From assembly GCA_920105625.2 (NCBI GenBank), contig OV050031.1:95671676-95735675 (forward strand): DNA of 64,000 nucleotides. The letters are read 5' to 3'. The DNA is from Clusia tigrina. Taxonomy: Eukaryota > Arthropoda > Insecta > Diptera > Clusiidae. The notes beneath the pieces are model-generated. The model did not search any database and had not been told where the DNA came from. It saw only the letters and a list, made by a program, of their open reading frames with translations. Positions 1-11,604 of the stretch are shown here, one piece after another. Within the stretch, counting starts at the first letter, position 1; each line of letters begins with the position of its first letter. A program made the translations under genes and the position numbers.

Positions 1-196
1 TTGTCAATTTAAGCTAACGCTCAAAGCTATGCTACCCTTAAGTCCCAAATCAAACACTGATAAAACTTCAAATGGCCCTAACTTCTATACGGTACGTCCT
101 ACACCTATCAAAGTTTGCAACATACAAATGCTTGTAACTTTTTACTGGAGCGTCATAAAACCTTGAAATTTTGTAGCAATAAAGAACTCGAGCCCC
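1..196. repeat. First complete satellite monomer (reference unit)
   Basis: This is the unit used for numbering. Main variable sites are: unit position 16-18 (AAC, ATC or ATT before GCTC); 39-44 (TTAAGTC, TTGAGTC or TTGAATC, the last usually with AAATAAAAC after it); 80-93 (AACTTCTATACGG, AACTTCTGTACGG or AAATTCTATACAG); the CATACAAATG/CATATAAATG site near 120; TTTTTACTGG, TTTTTATTGG, TTTTCACTGG or TTTGCACTGG near 139; GTCATAAAA or GTAATAAAA near 152; and the last bases GCCTC, GCCGC or GTCTC. Combinations of these define monomer types and reveal the higher-order register. This first unit has the AAC, TTAAGTC and GAACTCGAG forms. Confidence 0.95.
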
Positions 197-3001
197 TTGT
201 CAATTTAAGCTATCGCTCAAAGCTATGCTACCCTTAAGTCCCAAATCAAACACAGATAAAACTTCAAATGGCCCTAAATTCTATATGGTACGTCCTACAC
301 CAATCAAAGTTTGCAACATACAAATGCTTGTAACTTTTTACTGGAGCGTCATAAAACCTTGAAATTTTGTAACAATAAAGTACTCGAGCCTCTTGTCAAT
401 TTAAGCTATTGCTCAAAGCTATGCTACCCTTGAATCCCAAACAAAACACTGATAAAACTTCAAATGGCCCTAAATTCTATACGGTACGTCCTACACCTAT
501 CAAAGTTTGCAACATATAAATGCTTGTAACTTTGCACTGGAGCGTCATAAAACCTTGAAATTTTGTAACAATAAAGAACTCGAGCCTCTTGTCAATTTAA
601 GCTATCGCTCACAGCTATGCTACCCTTGAGTCCCAAATCAAAAACTGATAAAACTTCAAATGGCCCTAACTTCTATACGGTACGTCCTACACCTATCAAA
701 GTTTGCAACATATAAATGCTTGTAACTTTTTACTGGAGCGTCATAAAACCTTAAAATGTTGTAACAATAAAGTACTCGAGTCTCTTGTCAATTTAAGCTA
801 TCGCTCAAAGCTATGCTACCCTTAAGTCCCAAATCAAACACTGATAAAACTTCAAATGGCCCTAACTTCTATACGGTACGTCCTACACCTATCAAAGTTT
901 GCAACATATAAATGCTTGTAACTTTTTACTGGAGCGTCATAAAACCTTGAAATTTTGTAACAATAAAGTACTCGAGTCTCTTGTCAACTTAAGCTAACGC
1001 TCAAAGCTATACTACCCTTGAATCCCAAATAAAACACTGATAAAACTTCAAATGGCCCTAACTTCTATACGGTACGTCCTACACCTATCAAAGTTTGCAA
1101 CATACAAATGCTTGTAACTTTTTATTGGAGCGTCATAAAACCTTGAAATTTTGTAACAATAAAGTAATCGAGCCTCTTGTAAATTTAAGCTAACGCTCAA
1201 AGCTATGCTACCCTTGAGTTCCAAATCAAACACTGATAAAACTTCAAATGGCCCTAACTTCTATACGGTACGTCCTACACCTATCAAAGTTTGCAACATA
1301 CAAATGCTTGTAACTTTTTACTGGAGCGTCATAAAACCTTGAAATTTTGTAACAATAAAGTATTCGAGCCTCTTGTCAATTTAAGCTATCGCTCAAAGCT
1401 ATGCTACCCTTGAGTCCCAAATCAAACACTGATAAAACTTAAAATGGCCCTAACTTCTATACGGTACGTCCTACACCTATCAAAGTTTGCAACATACAAA
1501 TGCTTGTAACTTTTTACTGGAGCGTCATAAAACCTTGAAATTTTGTAACAATAAAGTACTCGAGCCGCTTGTCAATTTAAACTATTGCTCAAAGCTATGC
1601 TACCCTTAAGTCCCAAATCAAACACTGATAAAATTTCAAATGGCCCTAACTTCTATACGATACGTCCTACACCTATCAAAGTTTGCAACATACAAATGCT
1701 TGTAACTTTTCACTGGAGCGTCATAAAATATTGAAATTTTGTAACAATAAAGTACTCGAGCCTCTTGTCAATTTAAGCTATCGCTCAAAGCAATGCTACC
1801 CTTGAGTCCCAAATAGAACACTGATACAACTTCAAATGGCCCAAACTTCTATACGGTACGTCCTACACCTATCAAAGTTTGCAACATACAAATGCTTGTA
1901 ACTTTTTACTGGAGCGTCATAAAACCCTGAAATTTTGTAACAATAAAGTACTCGAGCCTCTTGTCAATTTAACCTATCGCTTAAAGCTATGCTACCCTTG
2001 AGTCCCAAATCAAACACTGATAAAACTTCAAATGGCCCTAACTTCTATACGGTACGTCCTACACCTATCAAAGTTTGCAACATACAAACGCTTGTAACTT
2101 TTTACTGGAGCGTCATAAAACCTTGAAATTTGGTAACAATAAATTACTCGAGCCGCTTGTCAATTTAAGCTATTGCTCAAAGCTATGCTACCCTTAAGTC
2201 CCAAATCAAACACTGATAAAACTTCAAATGGCCCTAACTTCTGTACGGTACGTCCTACACCTATCAAAGTTTGCAACATACAAATGCTTGTAACTTTTTA
2301 TTGGAGCGTCATAAAACCTTGAAATTTTGTAACAATAAAGTACTCGAGCCTCTTGTAAATTTAAGCTAACGCTCAAAGCTATGCTACCCTTGAGTCCCAA
2401 ATCAAACACTGATAAAACTTCAAATGGCCCTAACTTCTATACGGTACGTCCTACACCTATCAAAGTTTGCAACATACAAATGCTTGTAACTTTTTACTGG
2501 AGCGTCATAAAACCTTGAAATTTTGTAACAATAAAGTACTCGAGCCTCTTGTCAATTTAAGCTATCGCTCAAAGCTATGCTACCCTTGAGTCCCAAATCA
2601 AACACTGATAAAACTTCAAATGGCCCTAACTTCTATACGGTACGTCCTACACCTATCAAAGTTTGCAACATACAAATGCTTGTAACTTTTTACTGGATCG
2701 TCATAAAACCTTGAAATTTTGTAACAATAAAGTACTCGAGCCGCTTGTCAATTTAAGCTATTGCTCAAAGCTATGCTACCCTTAAGTCCCAAATCAAACA
2801 CTGATAAAACTTCAAATGGCCCTAACTTCTATATGATACGTCCTACACCTATCAAAGTTTGCAACATACAAATGCTTGTAACTTTTCACTGGAGCGTCAT
2901 AGAATATTGAAATTTTGTAACAATAAAGTACTCGAGCCTCTTGTCAATTTAAGCTATCGCTCAAAGCTATGCTACCCTTGAGTCCCAAATCAAACACTGA
3001 A
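1..3001. repeat. Mixed monomer block with partial 6-mer register
   Basis: About fifteen monomers without a clean higher-order repeat. A run of roughly four monomers near 1070-1750 resembles 2246-2930 at an offset of 1176 bp (six monomers): both carry the TTGTAAATTTAAGCTAACG form, then a GCCGCTTG monomer with a GATACGTCC core, TTTTCACTGG and an AATATTGAAA tail. Types such as the TATATGGTACG monomer (near 283) and the TTTGCACTGG/GAACTCGAG monomer (near 393) otherwise occur mainly right of 41 kb, so this block shares ancestry with the far end of the window. No gene or unique DNA is seen. Confidence 0.85.
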
Positions 3002-3528
3002 AAAACTTCAAATGGCCCTAACTTCTATACGGTACGTCCTACACCTATCAAAGTTTGCAACATATAAATGCTTGTAACTTTTTACTGGAGCGTCATAAAA
3101 CCTTGAAACTTTGTAACAATAAAGTACTCGAGCCTCTTGTCAATTTAAGCTATCGCTCAAAGCTATGCTACCCTTAAGTCCCAAATCAAACACTGATAAA
3201 ACTTCAAATGGCCCTAACTTCTGTACGGTACGTCCTACACCTATCAAAGTTTGCAACATACAAATGCTTGTAACTTTTTATTGGAGCGTCATAAAACCTT
3301 GAAATTTTGTAACAATAAAGTACTCGAGCCTCTTATCAATTTAAGCTATCGCTCAAAGCTATGCTACCCTTAAGTCCCAAATCAAACACTGATAAAACTT
3401 CAAATGGCCCTAACTTCTATACGGTACGTCCTACACCTATCAAAGTTTGCAACATACAAATGCTTGTAACTTTTTACTGGAGCGTTCTAAAACCTTGAAA
3501 CTTTGTAACAATAAAGTACTCGAGCCTC

Positions 3529-3700
3529 TTGTCAATTTAAGCTATCGCTCAAAGCAAACACTGATAAAACTTCAAATGGCCCTAACTTCTATACGGTACG
3601 TCCTACACCTATCAAAGTTTGCAACATACAAATGCTTGTAACTTTTTACTGGAGCGTCATAAAACCTTGAAATTTTGTAACAATAAAGTACTCGAGCCTC
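3529..3700. repeat. 172-bp monomer with the 24-bp deletion (copy 1)
   Basis: CTCAAAGC is joined directly to AAACACTG; the 24 bases from TATGCTACCC to CCCAAATC are missing. The monomer is otherwise normal. Twelve such monomers occur, with the same breakpoint, so they almost certainly descend from one event. This one is in the first 17-mer copy. Confidence 0.95.
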
Positions 3701-4876
3701 TTGTCAATTTAAGCTATCGCTCAAAGCTATGATACCCTTGAGTCCCAAATCAAACACTTATAAAACTTCAAATTACCCTAAATTCTATACGGTACGTCCT
3801 ACACCTATCAAAGTTTGCAACATACAAATGCTTGTAGCTTTTTACTGGAGCGTTATAAAACCTTGAAACTTTGTAACAATAAAGTACTCGAGCCTCTTGT
3901 CAATTTAAGCTATCGCTCAAAGCTATGCTACCCTTAAGTCCCAAATCAAACACTGATAAAACTTCAAATGGCCCCAAATTCTATACGGTACGTCCTACAC
4001 CTATCAAAGTTTGCAACATACAAATGCTTCTAACTTTTTATTGGAGCGTCATAAAACCTTGAAATTTTGTAACAATAAAGTACTCGAGCCTCTTATCAAT
4101 TTAAGCTATCGCTCAAAGCTATGCTACCCTTAAGTCCCAAATCAAACACTGATAAAACTTCAAATGGCCCTAACTTCTGTACGGTACGTCCTACACCTAT
4201 CAAAGTTTGCAACATACAAATGCTTGTAACTTTTTATTGGAGCGTCATAAAACCTTGAAATTTTGTAACAATAAAGTACTCGAGCCTCTTATCAATTTAA
4301 GCTATCGCTCAAAGCTATGCTACCCTTAAGTCCCAAATCAAACACTGATAAAACTTCAAATGGCCCTAACTTCTGTACGGTACGTCCTACACCTATCAAA
4401 GTTTGCAACATACAAATGCTTGTAACTTTTCACTGGAGCGTCATAAAACCTTGAAATTTTGTAACAATAAAGTACTCGAGCCTCTTGTCAATTTAAGCTA
4501 TCGCTCAAAGCTATGCTACCCTTGAGTCCCAAATCAAACACTGATAAAACTTCAAATGGCCCTAACTTCTATACGCTATGTCCTACCCCTATCAAAGTTT
4601 GCAACATACAAATGCTTGTAACTTTTTACTGGAGCGTAATAAAACCTTGAAATTTTGTAACAATAAAGTACTCGAGCCTCTTGTCAATTTAAGCTAACGC
4701 TCAAAGCTATGCTACCCTTGAGTCCCAAATCAAACACTGATAAAACTTCAAATGGCCCTAACTTCTATACGGTACGTCCTACACCTATCAAAGTTTGCAA
4801 CATACAAATGCTTGTAACTTTTTACTGGAGCGTCATTAAACCTTGAAATTTTATAACAATAAAGTACTCGAGCCTC

Positions 4877-5048
4877 TTGTCAATTTAAGCTATCGCTCAA
4901 AGCAAACACTGATAAAACTTCAAATGGCCCTAACTTCTATACGGTACGTCCTACACCTATCAAAGTTTGCAACATACAAATGCTTGTAACTTTTTACTGG
5001 AGCGTAATAAAACCTTGAAATTTTGTAACAATAAAGTACTCGAGCCTC
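4877..5048. repeat. 172-bp monomer with the 24-bp deletion (copy 2)
   Basis: Same CAAAGC|AAACAC junction. It ends GAGCGTAATAAAA, and lies seven monomers after copy 1 in the first 17-mer. Confidence 0.95.
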
Positions 5049-6028
5049 TTGTCAATTTAAGCTAACGCTCAAAGCTATGCTACCCTTGAATCCCAAATAA
5101 AACACTGATAAAACTTCAAATGGCCCTAACTTCTATACGCTACGTCCTACACCTATCAAAGTTTGCAACATACAAATGCATGTAACTTTTTACTGGAGCT
5201 TCATAAAACCTTGAAATTTTGTAACAATAAAGTACTCGAGCCTCTTGTCAATTTAATCTATCGCTCAAAACTATGCTACCCTTAAGTTCCAAGTCAAACG
5301 CTGATAAAACTTCAAATGGCCCTAACTTCTATACGGTACGTCCTACACCTATCAAAGTTTGCAACATATAAATGCTTGTAACTTTTTACTGGAGCGTCAT
5401 AAAACCTTGAAATTTTGTAGCAATAAAGTACTCGAGTCTCTTGTCAATTTAAGCTATCGCTCATAGCTATGCTACCCTTAAGTCCCAAATCAAACACTGA
5501 TAAAACTTCAAATGGCCCTAACTTCTATACGGTACGTCCTACACCTATCAAAGTTTGCAACATATAAATGCTTGTAGCTTTTTACTGGACCGTCATAAAA
5601 CCTTGAAATTTTGTAACAATAAAGTACTCGAGTCTCTTGTCAATTTAAGCTAACGCTCAAAGCTATGCTACCCTTGAATCCCAAATAAAACACTGATAAA
5701 ACTTCAAATGACCCTAACTTCTATACGGTACGTCCTACACCTATCAAAGTTTGCAACATACAAATGCTTGTAACTTTTCACTGGAGCGTCATAAAACCTT
5801 GAAATTTTGTAACAATAAAGTACTCGAGTCTCTTGTCAATTTAAGCTATCGCTCAAAGCTATGGTACCCTTGAGTCCCAAATTAAACACTGATAAAACTT
5901 CAAATGGCCCTAACTTCTATACGGTATGTCCTACACCTATCAAAGTTTGCAACATACAAATGCTTGTAACTTTTTACTGGAGCGTCACAAAACCTTGAAA
6001 TTTTGTAACAATAAAGTACTCGAGCCTC

Positions 6029-6200
6029 TTGTCAATTTAAGCTATCGCTCAAAGCAAACACTGATAAAACTTCAAATGGCCCTAACTTCTATACGGTACG
6101 TCCTACACCTATCAAAGTTTGCAACATACAAATGCTTGTAACTTTTCACTGGAGCGTCATAAAACCTTGAAATGTTGTAACAATAAAGTACTCGAGTCTC
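6029..6200. repeat. 172-bp monomer with the 24-bp deletion (copy 3)
   Basis: Same junction. Preceded by the linked monomer with ATGGTACCC, AAATTAAAC and GGTATGTCC, and followed by GAAATGTTG. Third deleted monomer of the first 17-mer. Confidence 0.95.
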
Positions 6201-6788
6201 TTGTCAATTTAAGCTATCGCTCAAAGCTATGCTACCCTTAAGTCCCAAATCCAACCCTGATAAAACTTCAAATGGCCCTAACTTCTATACGGTACGTCCT
6301 ACACCTATCAAAGTTTGCAACATATAAATGCTTGTAACTTTTTACTGGAGCGTCATAAAACCTTGAAACTTTGTAACAATAAAGTACTCGAGCCTCTTGT
6401 CAATTTAAGCTATCGCTCAAAGCTATGCTACCCTTAAGTCCCAAATCAAACACTGATAAAACTTCAAATGGCCCTAACTTCTGTACGGTACGTCCTACAC
6501 CTATCAAAGTTTGCAACATACAAATGCTTGTAACTTTTTATTGGAGCGTCATAAAACCTTGAAATTTTGTAACAATAAAGTACTCGAGCCTCTTATCAAT
6601 TTAAGCTATCGCTCAAAGCTATGCTACCCTTAAGTCCCAAATCAAACACTGATAAAACTTCAAATGGCCCTAACTTCTATACGGTACGTCCTACACCTAT
6701 CAAAGTTTGCAACATACAAATGCTTGTAACTTTTTACTGGAGCGTTATAAAACCTTGAAACTTTGTAACAATAAAGTACTCGAGCCTC

Positions 6789-6960
6789 TTGTCAATTTAA
6801 GCTATCGCTCAAAGCAAACACTGATAAAACTTCAAATGGCCCTAACTTCTATACGGTACGTCCTACACCTATCAAAGTTTGCAACATACAAATGCTTGTA
6901 ACTTTTTACTGGAGCGTCATAAAACCTTGAAATTTTGTAACAATAAAGTACTCGAGCCTC
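6789..6960. repeat. 172-bp monomer with the 24-bp deletion (copy 4)
   Basis: Exact counterpart of copy 1, 3260 bp downstream in the second 17-mer. Confidence 0.95.
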
Positions 6961-8136
6961 TTGTCAATTTAAGCTATCGCTCAAAGCTATGATACCCTTG
7001 AGTCCCAAATCAAACACTTATAAAACTTCAAATTACCCTAAATTCTATACGGTACGTCCTACACCTATCAAAGTTTGCAACATACAAATGCTTGTAGCTT
7101 TTTACTGGAGCGTTATAAAACCTTGAAACTTTGTAACAATAAAGTACTCGAGCCTCTTGTCAATTTAAGCTATCGCTCAAAGCTATGCTACCCTTAAGTC
7201 CCAAATCAAACACTGATAAAACTTCAAATGGCCCCAAATTCTATACGGTACGTCCTACACCTATCAAAGTTTGCAACATACAAATGCTTCTAACTTTTTA
7301 TTGGAGCGTCATAAAACCTTGAAATTTTGTAACAATAAAGTACTCGAGCCTCTTATCAATTTAAGCTATCGCTCAAAGCTATGCTACCCTTAAGTCCCAA
7401 ATCAAACACTGATAAAACTTCAAATGGCCCTAACTTCTGTACGGTACGTCCTACACCTATCAAAGTTTGCAACATACAAATGCTTGTAACTTTTTATTGG
7501 AGCGTCATAAAACCTTGAAATTTTGTAACAATAAAGTACTCGAGCCTCTTATCAATTTAAGCTATCGCTCAATGCTATGCTACCCTTAAGTCCCAAATCA
7601 AACACTGATAAAACTTCAAATGGCCCTAACTTCTGTACGGTACGTCCTACACCTATCAAAGTTTGCAACATACAAATGCTTGTAACTTTTCACTGGAGCG
7701 TCATAAAACCTTGAAATTTTGTAACAATAAAGTACTCGAGCCTCTTGTCAATTTAAGCTATCGCTCAAAGCTATGCTACCCTTGAGTCCCAAATCAAACA
7801 CTGATAAAACTTCAAATGGCCCTAACTTCTATACGCTATGTCCTACACCTATCAAAGTTTGCAACATACAAATGCTTGTAACTTTTTACTGGAGCGTAAT
7901 AAAACCTTGAAATTTTGTAACAATAAAGTACTCGAGCCTCTTGTCAATTTAAGCTAACGCTCAAAGCTATGCTACCCTTGAGTCCCAAATCAAACACTGA
8001 TAAAACTTCAAATGGCCCTAACTTCTATACGGTACGTCCTACACCTATCAAAGTTTGCAACATACAAATGCTTGTAACTTTTTACTGGAGCGTCATTAAA
8101 CCTTGAAATTTTATAACAATAAAGTACTCGAGCCTC

Positions 8137-8308
8137 TTGTCAATTTAAGCTATCGCTCAAAGCAAACACTGATAAAACTTCAAATGGCCCTAACTTCTAT
8201 ACGGTACGTCCTACACCTATCAAAGTTTGCAACATACAAATGCTTGTAACTTTTTACTGGAGCGTAATAAAACCTTGAAATTTTGTAACAATAAAGTACT
8301 CGAGCCTC
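8137..8308. repeat. 172-bp monomer with the 24-bp deletion (copy 5)
   Basis: Exact counterpart of copy 2, 3260 bp downstream in the second 17-mer. Confidence 0.95.
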
Positions 8309-9288
8309 TTGTCAATTTAAGCTAACGCTCAAAGCTATGCTACCCTTGAATCCCAAATAAAACACTGATAAAACTTCAAATGGCCCTAACTTCTATACGC
8401 TACGTCCTACACCTATCAAAGTTTGCAACATACAAATGCATGTAACTTTTTACTGGAGCTTCATAAAACCTTGAAATTTTGTAACAATAAAGTACTCGAG
8501 CCTCTTGTCAATTTAATCTATCGCTCAAAACTATGCTACCCTTAAGTTCCAAGTCAAACGCTGATAAAACTTCAAATGGCCCTAACTTCTATACGGTACG
8601 TCCTACACCTATCAAAGTTTGCAACATATAAATGCTTGTAACTTTTTACTGGAGCGTCATAAAACCTTGAAATTTTGTAGCAATAAAGTACTCGAGTCTC
8701 TTGTCAATTTAAGCTATCGCTCATAGCTATGCTACCCTTAAGTCCCAAATCAAACACTGATAAAACTTCAAATGGCCCTAACTTCTATACGGTACGTCCT
8801 ACACCTATCAAAGTTTGCAACATATAAATGCTTGTAGCTTTTTACTGGACCGTCATAAAACCTTGAAATTTTGTAACAATAAAGTACTCGAGTCTCTTGT
8901 CAATTTAAGCTAACGCTCAAAGCTATGCTACCCTTGAATCCCAAATAAAACACTGATAAAACTTCAAATGACCCAAACTTCTATACGGTACGTCCTACAC
9001 CTATCAAAGTTTGCAACATACAAATGCTTGTAACTTTTCACTGGAGCGTCATAAAACCTTGAAATTTTGTAACAATAAAGTACTCGAGTCTCTTGTCAAT
9101 TTAAGCTATCGCTCAAAGCTATGGTACCCTTGAGTCCCAAATTAAACACTGATAAAACTTCAAATGGCCCTAACTTCTATACGGTATGTCCTACACCTAT
9201 CAAAGTTTGCAACATACAAATGCTTGTAACTTTTTACTGGAGCGTCACAAAACCTTGAAATTTTGTAACAATAAAGTACTCGAGCCTC

Positions 9289-9460
9289 TTGTCAATTTAA
9301 GCTATCGCTCAAAGCAAACACTGATAAAACTTCAAATGGCCCTAACTTCTATACGGTACGTCCTACACCTATCAAAGTTTGCAACATACAAATGCTTGTA
9401 ACTTTTCACTGGAGCGTCATAAAACCTTGAAATGTTGTAACAATAAAGTACTCGAGTCTC
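9289..9460. repeat. 172-bp monomer with the 24-bp deletion (copy 6)
   Basis: Exact counterpart of copy 3, 3260 bp downstream, with the same GGTATGTCC monomer before it and GAAATGTTG after. Confidence 0.95.
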
Positions 9461-10636
9461 TTGTCAATTTAAGCTATCGCTCAAAGCTATGCTACCCTTA
9501 AGTCCCAAATCCAACCCTGATAAAACTTCAAATGGCCCTAACTTCTATACGGTACGTCCTACACCTATCAAAGTTTGCAACATATAAATGCTTGTAACTT
9601 TTTACTGGAGCGTCATAAAACCTTGAAATTTTGTAACAATAAAGTACTCGAGTCTCTTGTCAACTTAAGCTAACGCTCAAAGCTATGCTACCCTTGAGTC
9701 CCAAATAAAACACTGATAAAACTTCAAATGGCCCTAACTTCTATACGGTACGTCCTACACCTATCAAAGTTTGCAACACACAAATGCTTGTAACTTTTTA
9801 CTGGAGCGTCATAAAACCCTGAAATTTTGTAACAATAAAGTAATCGAGCCTCTTGTCAATTTAAGCTATCGCTTAAAGCTATGCTACCCTTGAGTCCCAA
9901 ATCAAACACTGATAAAACTTCAAATGGCCCTAACTTCTATACGGTACGTCCTACACCTATCAAAGTTTGCAACATACAAACGCTTGTAACTTTTTACTGG
10001 AGCGTCATAAAACCTTGAAATTTTGTAACAATAAATTACTCGAGCCGCTTGTCAATTTAAGCTATTGCTCAAAGCTATGCTACCCTTAAGTCCCAAATCA
10101 AACACTGATAAAACTTCAAATGGCCCTAACTTCTGTACGGTACGTCCTACACCTATCAAAGTTTGCAACATACAAATGCTTGTAACTTTTTATTGGAGCG
10201 TCATAAAACCTTGAAATTTTGTAAGAATAAAGTACTCGAGCCTCTTGTAAATTTAAGCTAACGCTCAAAGCTATGCTACCCTTGAGTCCCAAATCAAACA
10301 CTGATAAAACTTCAAATGGCCCTAACTTCTATACGGTACGTCCTACACCTATCAAAGTTTGCAACATACAAATGCTTGTAACTTTTTACTGGAGCGTCAT
10401 AAAACCTTGAAATTTTGTAACAATAAAGTACTCGAGCCTCTTGTAAATTTAAGCTAACGCTCAAAGCTATGCTACCCTTAAGTCCCAAATCAAACACTGA
10501 TAATACTTCAAATGGCCCTAACTTCTATATGATACGTCCTACACCTATCAAAGTTTGCAACATACAAATGCTTGTAACTTTTCACTGGAGCGTCATAAAA
10601 TATTGAAATTTTGTAACAATAAAGTACTCGGGCCTC

Positions 10637-11028
10637 TTGTCAATTTAAGCTATCGCTCAAAGCAATGCTACCCTTGAGTCCCAAATAGAACATTGATACA
10701 ACTTCAAATGGCCCAAACTTCTATACGGTACGTCCTACACCTATCAAAGTTTGCAACATACAAATGCTTGTAACTTTTTACTGGAGCGTCATCAAACCTT
10801 GAAATTTTGTAACAATAAAGTACTCGGGCCTCTTGTCAATTTAAGCTATCGCTCAAAGCAATGCTACCCTTGAGTCCCAAATAGAACACTGATACAACTT
10901 CAAATGACCCAAACTTCTATACGGTACGTCCTACACCTATCAAAGTTTGCAACATACAAATGCTTGTAACTTTTTACTGGAGCGTCATCAAACCTTGAAA
11001 TTTTGTAACAATAAAGTACTCGAGCCTC
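10637..11028. repeat. Single-monomer tandem duplication
   Basis: Monomers 10637-10832 and 10833-11028 both carry the rare set CAATGCTACC, AAATAGAACA, TGATACAAC, CCCAAACTT and CATCAAACC, and each is preceded by CTCGGGCC instead of CTCGAGCC. They differ at only about three sites (ATTGATAC/ACTGATAC, ATGGCCC/ATGACCC, and the final CTCGGG/CTCGAG). Elsewhere (e.g. near 13973 and 15737) this type occurs once per cassette, so this is a local one-monomer duplication. Confidence 0.85.
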
Positions 11029-11420
11029 TTGTCAATTTAAGCTATCGCTCAAAGCTATGCTGCCCTTGAGTCCCAAATCAAACACTGATAAAACATCAAA
11101 TGGCCCTAACTTATATACGGTACGTCCTACACCTATCAAAGTTTGCAACATACAAATGCTTGTAACTTTTTACTGGAGCGTAATAAAAACTTGAAATTTT
11201 GTAACAATAAAGTACTCGAGCCTCTTGTCAATTTAAGCTAACGCTCAAAGCTATGCTACCCTTGAGTCCCAAATCAAACACTGATAAAACTTCAAATGGC
11301 CCTAACTTCTATACGGTACATCCTACACCTATCAAAGTTTGCAACATACAAATGCTTGTAACTTTTTACTAGAGCGTCATAAAACCTTGAAATTTTGTAA
11401 CAATAAAGTACTCGAGCCTC

Positions 11421-11604
11421 TTGTCAATTTAAGCTATCGCTCAAAGCTATGCTTCCCTTAAGTCCCAAATCAAACACTGATAAAACTTCAAATGGCCCTA
11501 AATTCTATACACCTATCAAAGTTTGCAACATACAAAAGCTTGTAACTTTTTACTGTAGCGTTATAAAACCTTGAAATTTTGTAACAATAAAGTACTCGAG
11601 CCTC
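11421..11604. repeat. 184-bp monomer with a 12-bp deletion in the core
   Basis: CTATAC is followed directly by ACCTATC; the 12 bases GGTACGTCCTAC are missing. Both breakpoints carry TAC, a 3-bp microhomology. The counterpart 25 monomers away (near 16396) is intact, so the deletion arose after that duplication or was lost there. It removes the GGTACGTCC core with both of its CpGs. Confidence 0.93.

Larger units (their letters stand above)
3002..9627. repeat. 17-monomer HOR, 3260 bp, two near-identical tandem copies
   Basis: Bases 3002-6367 align with 6262-9627 at a constant offset of 3260 bp. This equals 17 x 196 minus three 24-bp deletions, and all three deleted monomers fall at matching places in each copy. 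Reading line by line I found only four mismatches in about 3.37 kb (3487/6747, 4313/7573, 4587/7847, 5715/8975), about 99.9% identity. Neighbouring monomers inside a copy differ at many sites, so the unit of recent duplication is the 17-mer. Rare variants are copied too, e.g. ATGACCC, GTAGCAAT, TTATAACAAT and ATCCAACCC. Confidence 0.95.

Noticed and set aside
1048..1233. Short minus-strand ORFs of 61 codons (also 2224, 10116, 10312, 13240, 15004, 18508, 21986, 24313, 27825) and of 83 codons (48521, 52049, 60281)
   Set aside because: They are the same stretch of satellite read across a monomer joint whenever one stop codon happens to be mutated. They have no independent conservation, no start context, and vary exactly as the repeat does. 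196 is not a multiple of 3, so no frame can stay open across monomers.
5926..6141. Plus-strand ORFs of 64-71 codons (3447, 5926, 6707, 9186, 17578, 19905, 21056, 23383, 33307, 35635)
   Set aside because: They appear only across the 24-bp-deleted monomer, often where ACG has become ATG, and repeat with the HOR. They are artefacts of satellite duplication, not genes.
3002..9627. Possible assembly artefact behind near-identical HOR copies
   Set aside because: Not adopted as the main reading, because the copies are separated by distinct boundaries and carry private differences (e.g. 3487/6747, 7573, 8975). It cannot be excluded without raw reads.
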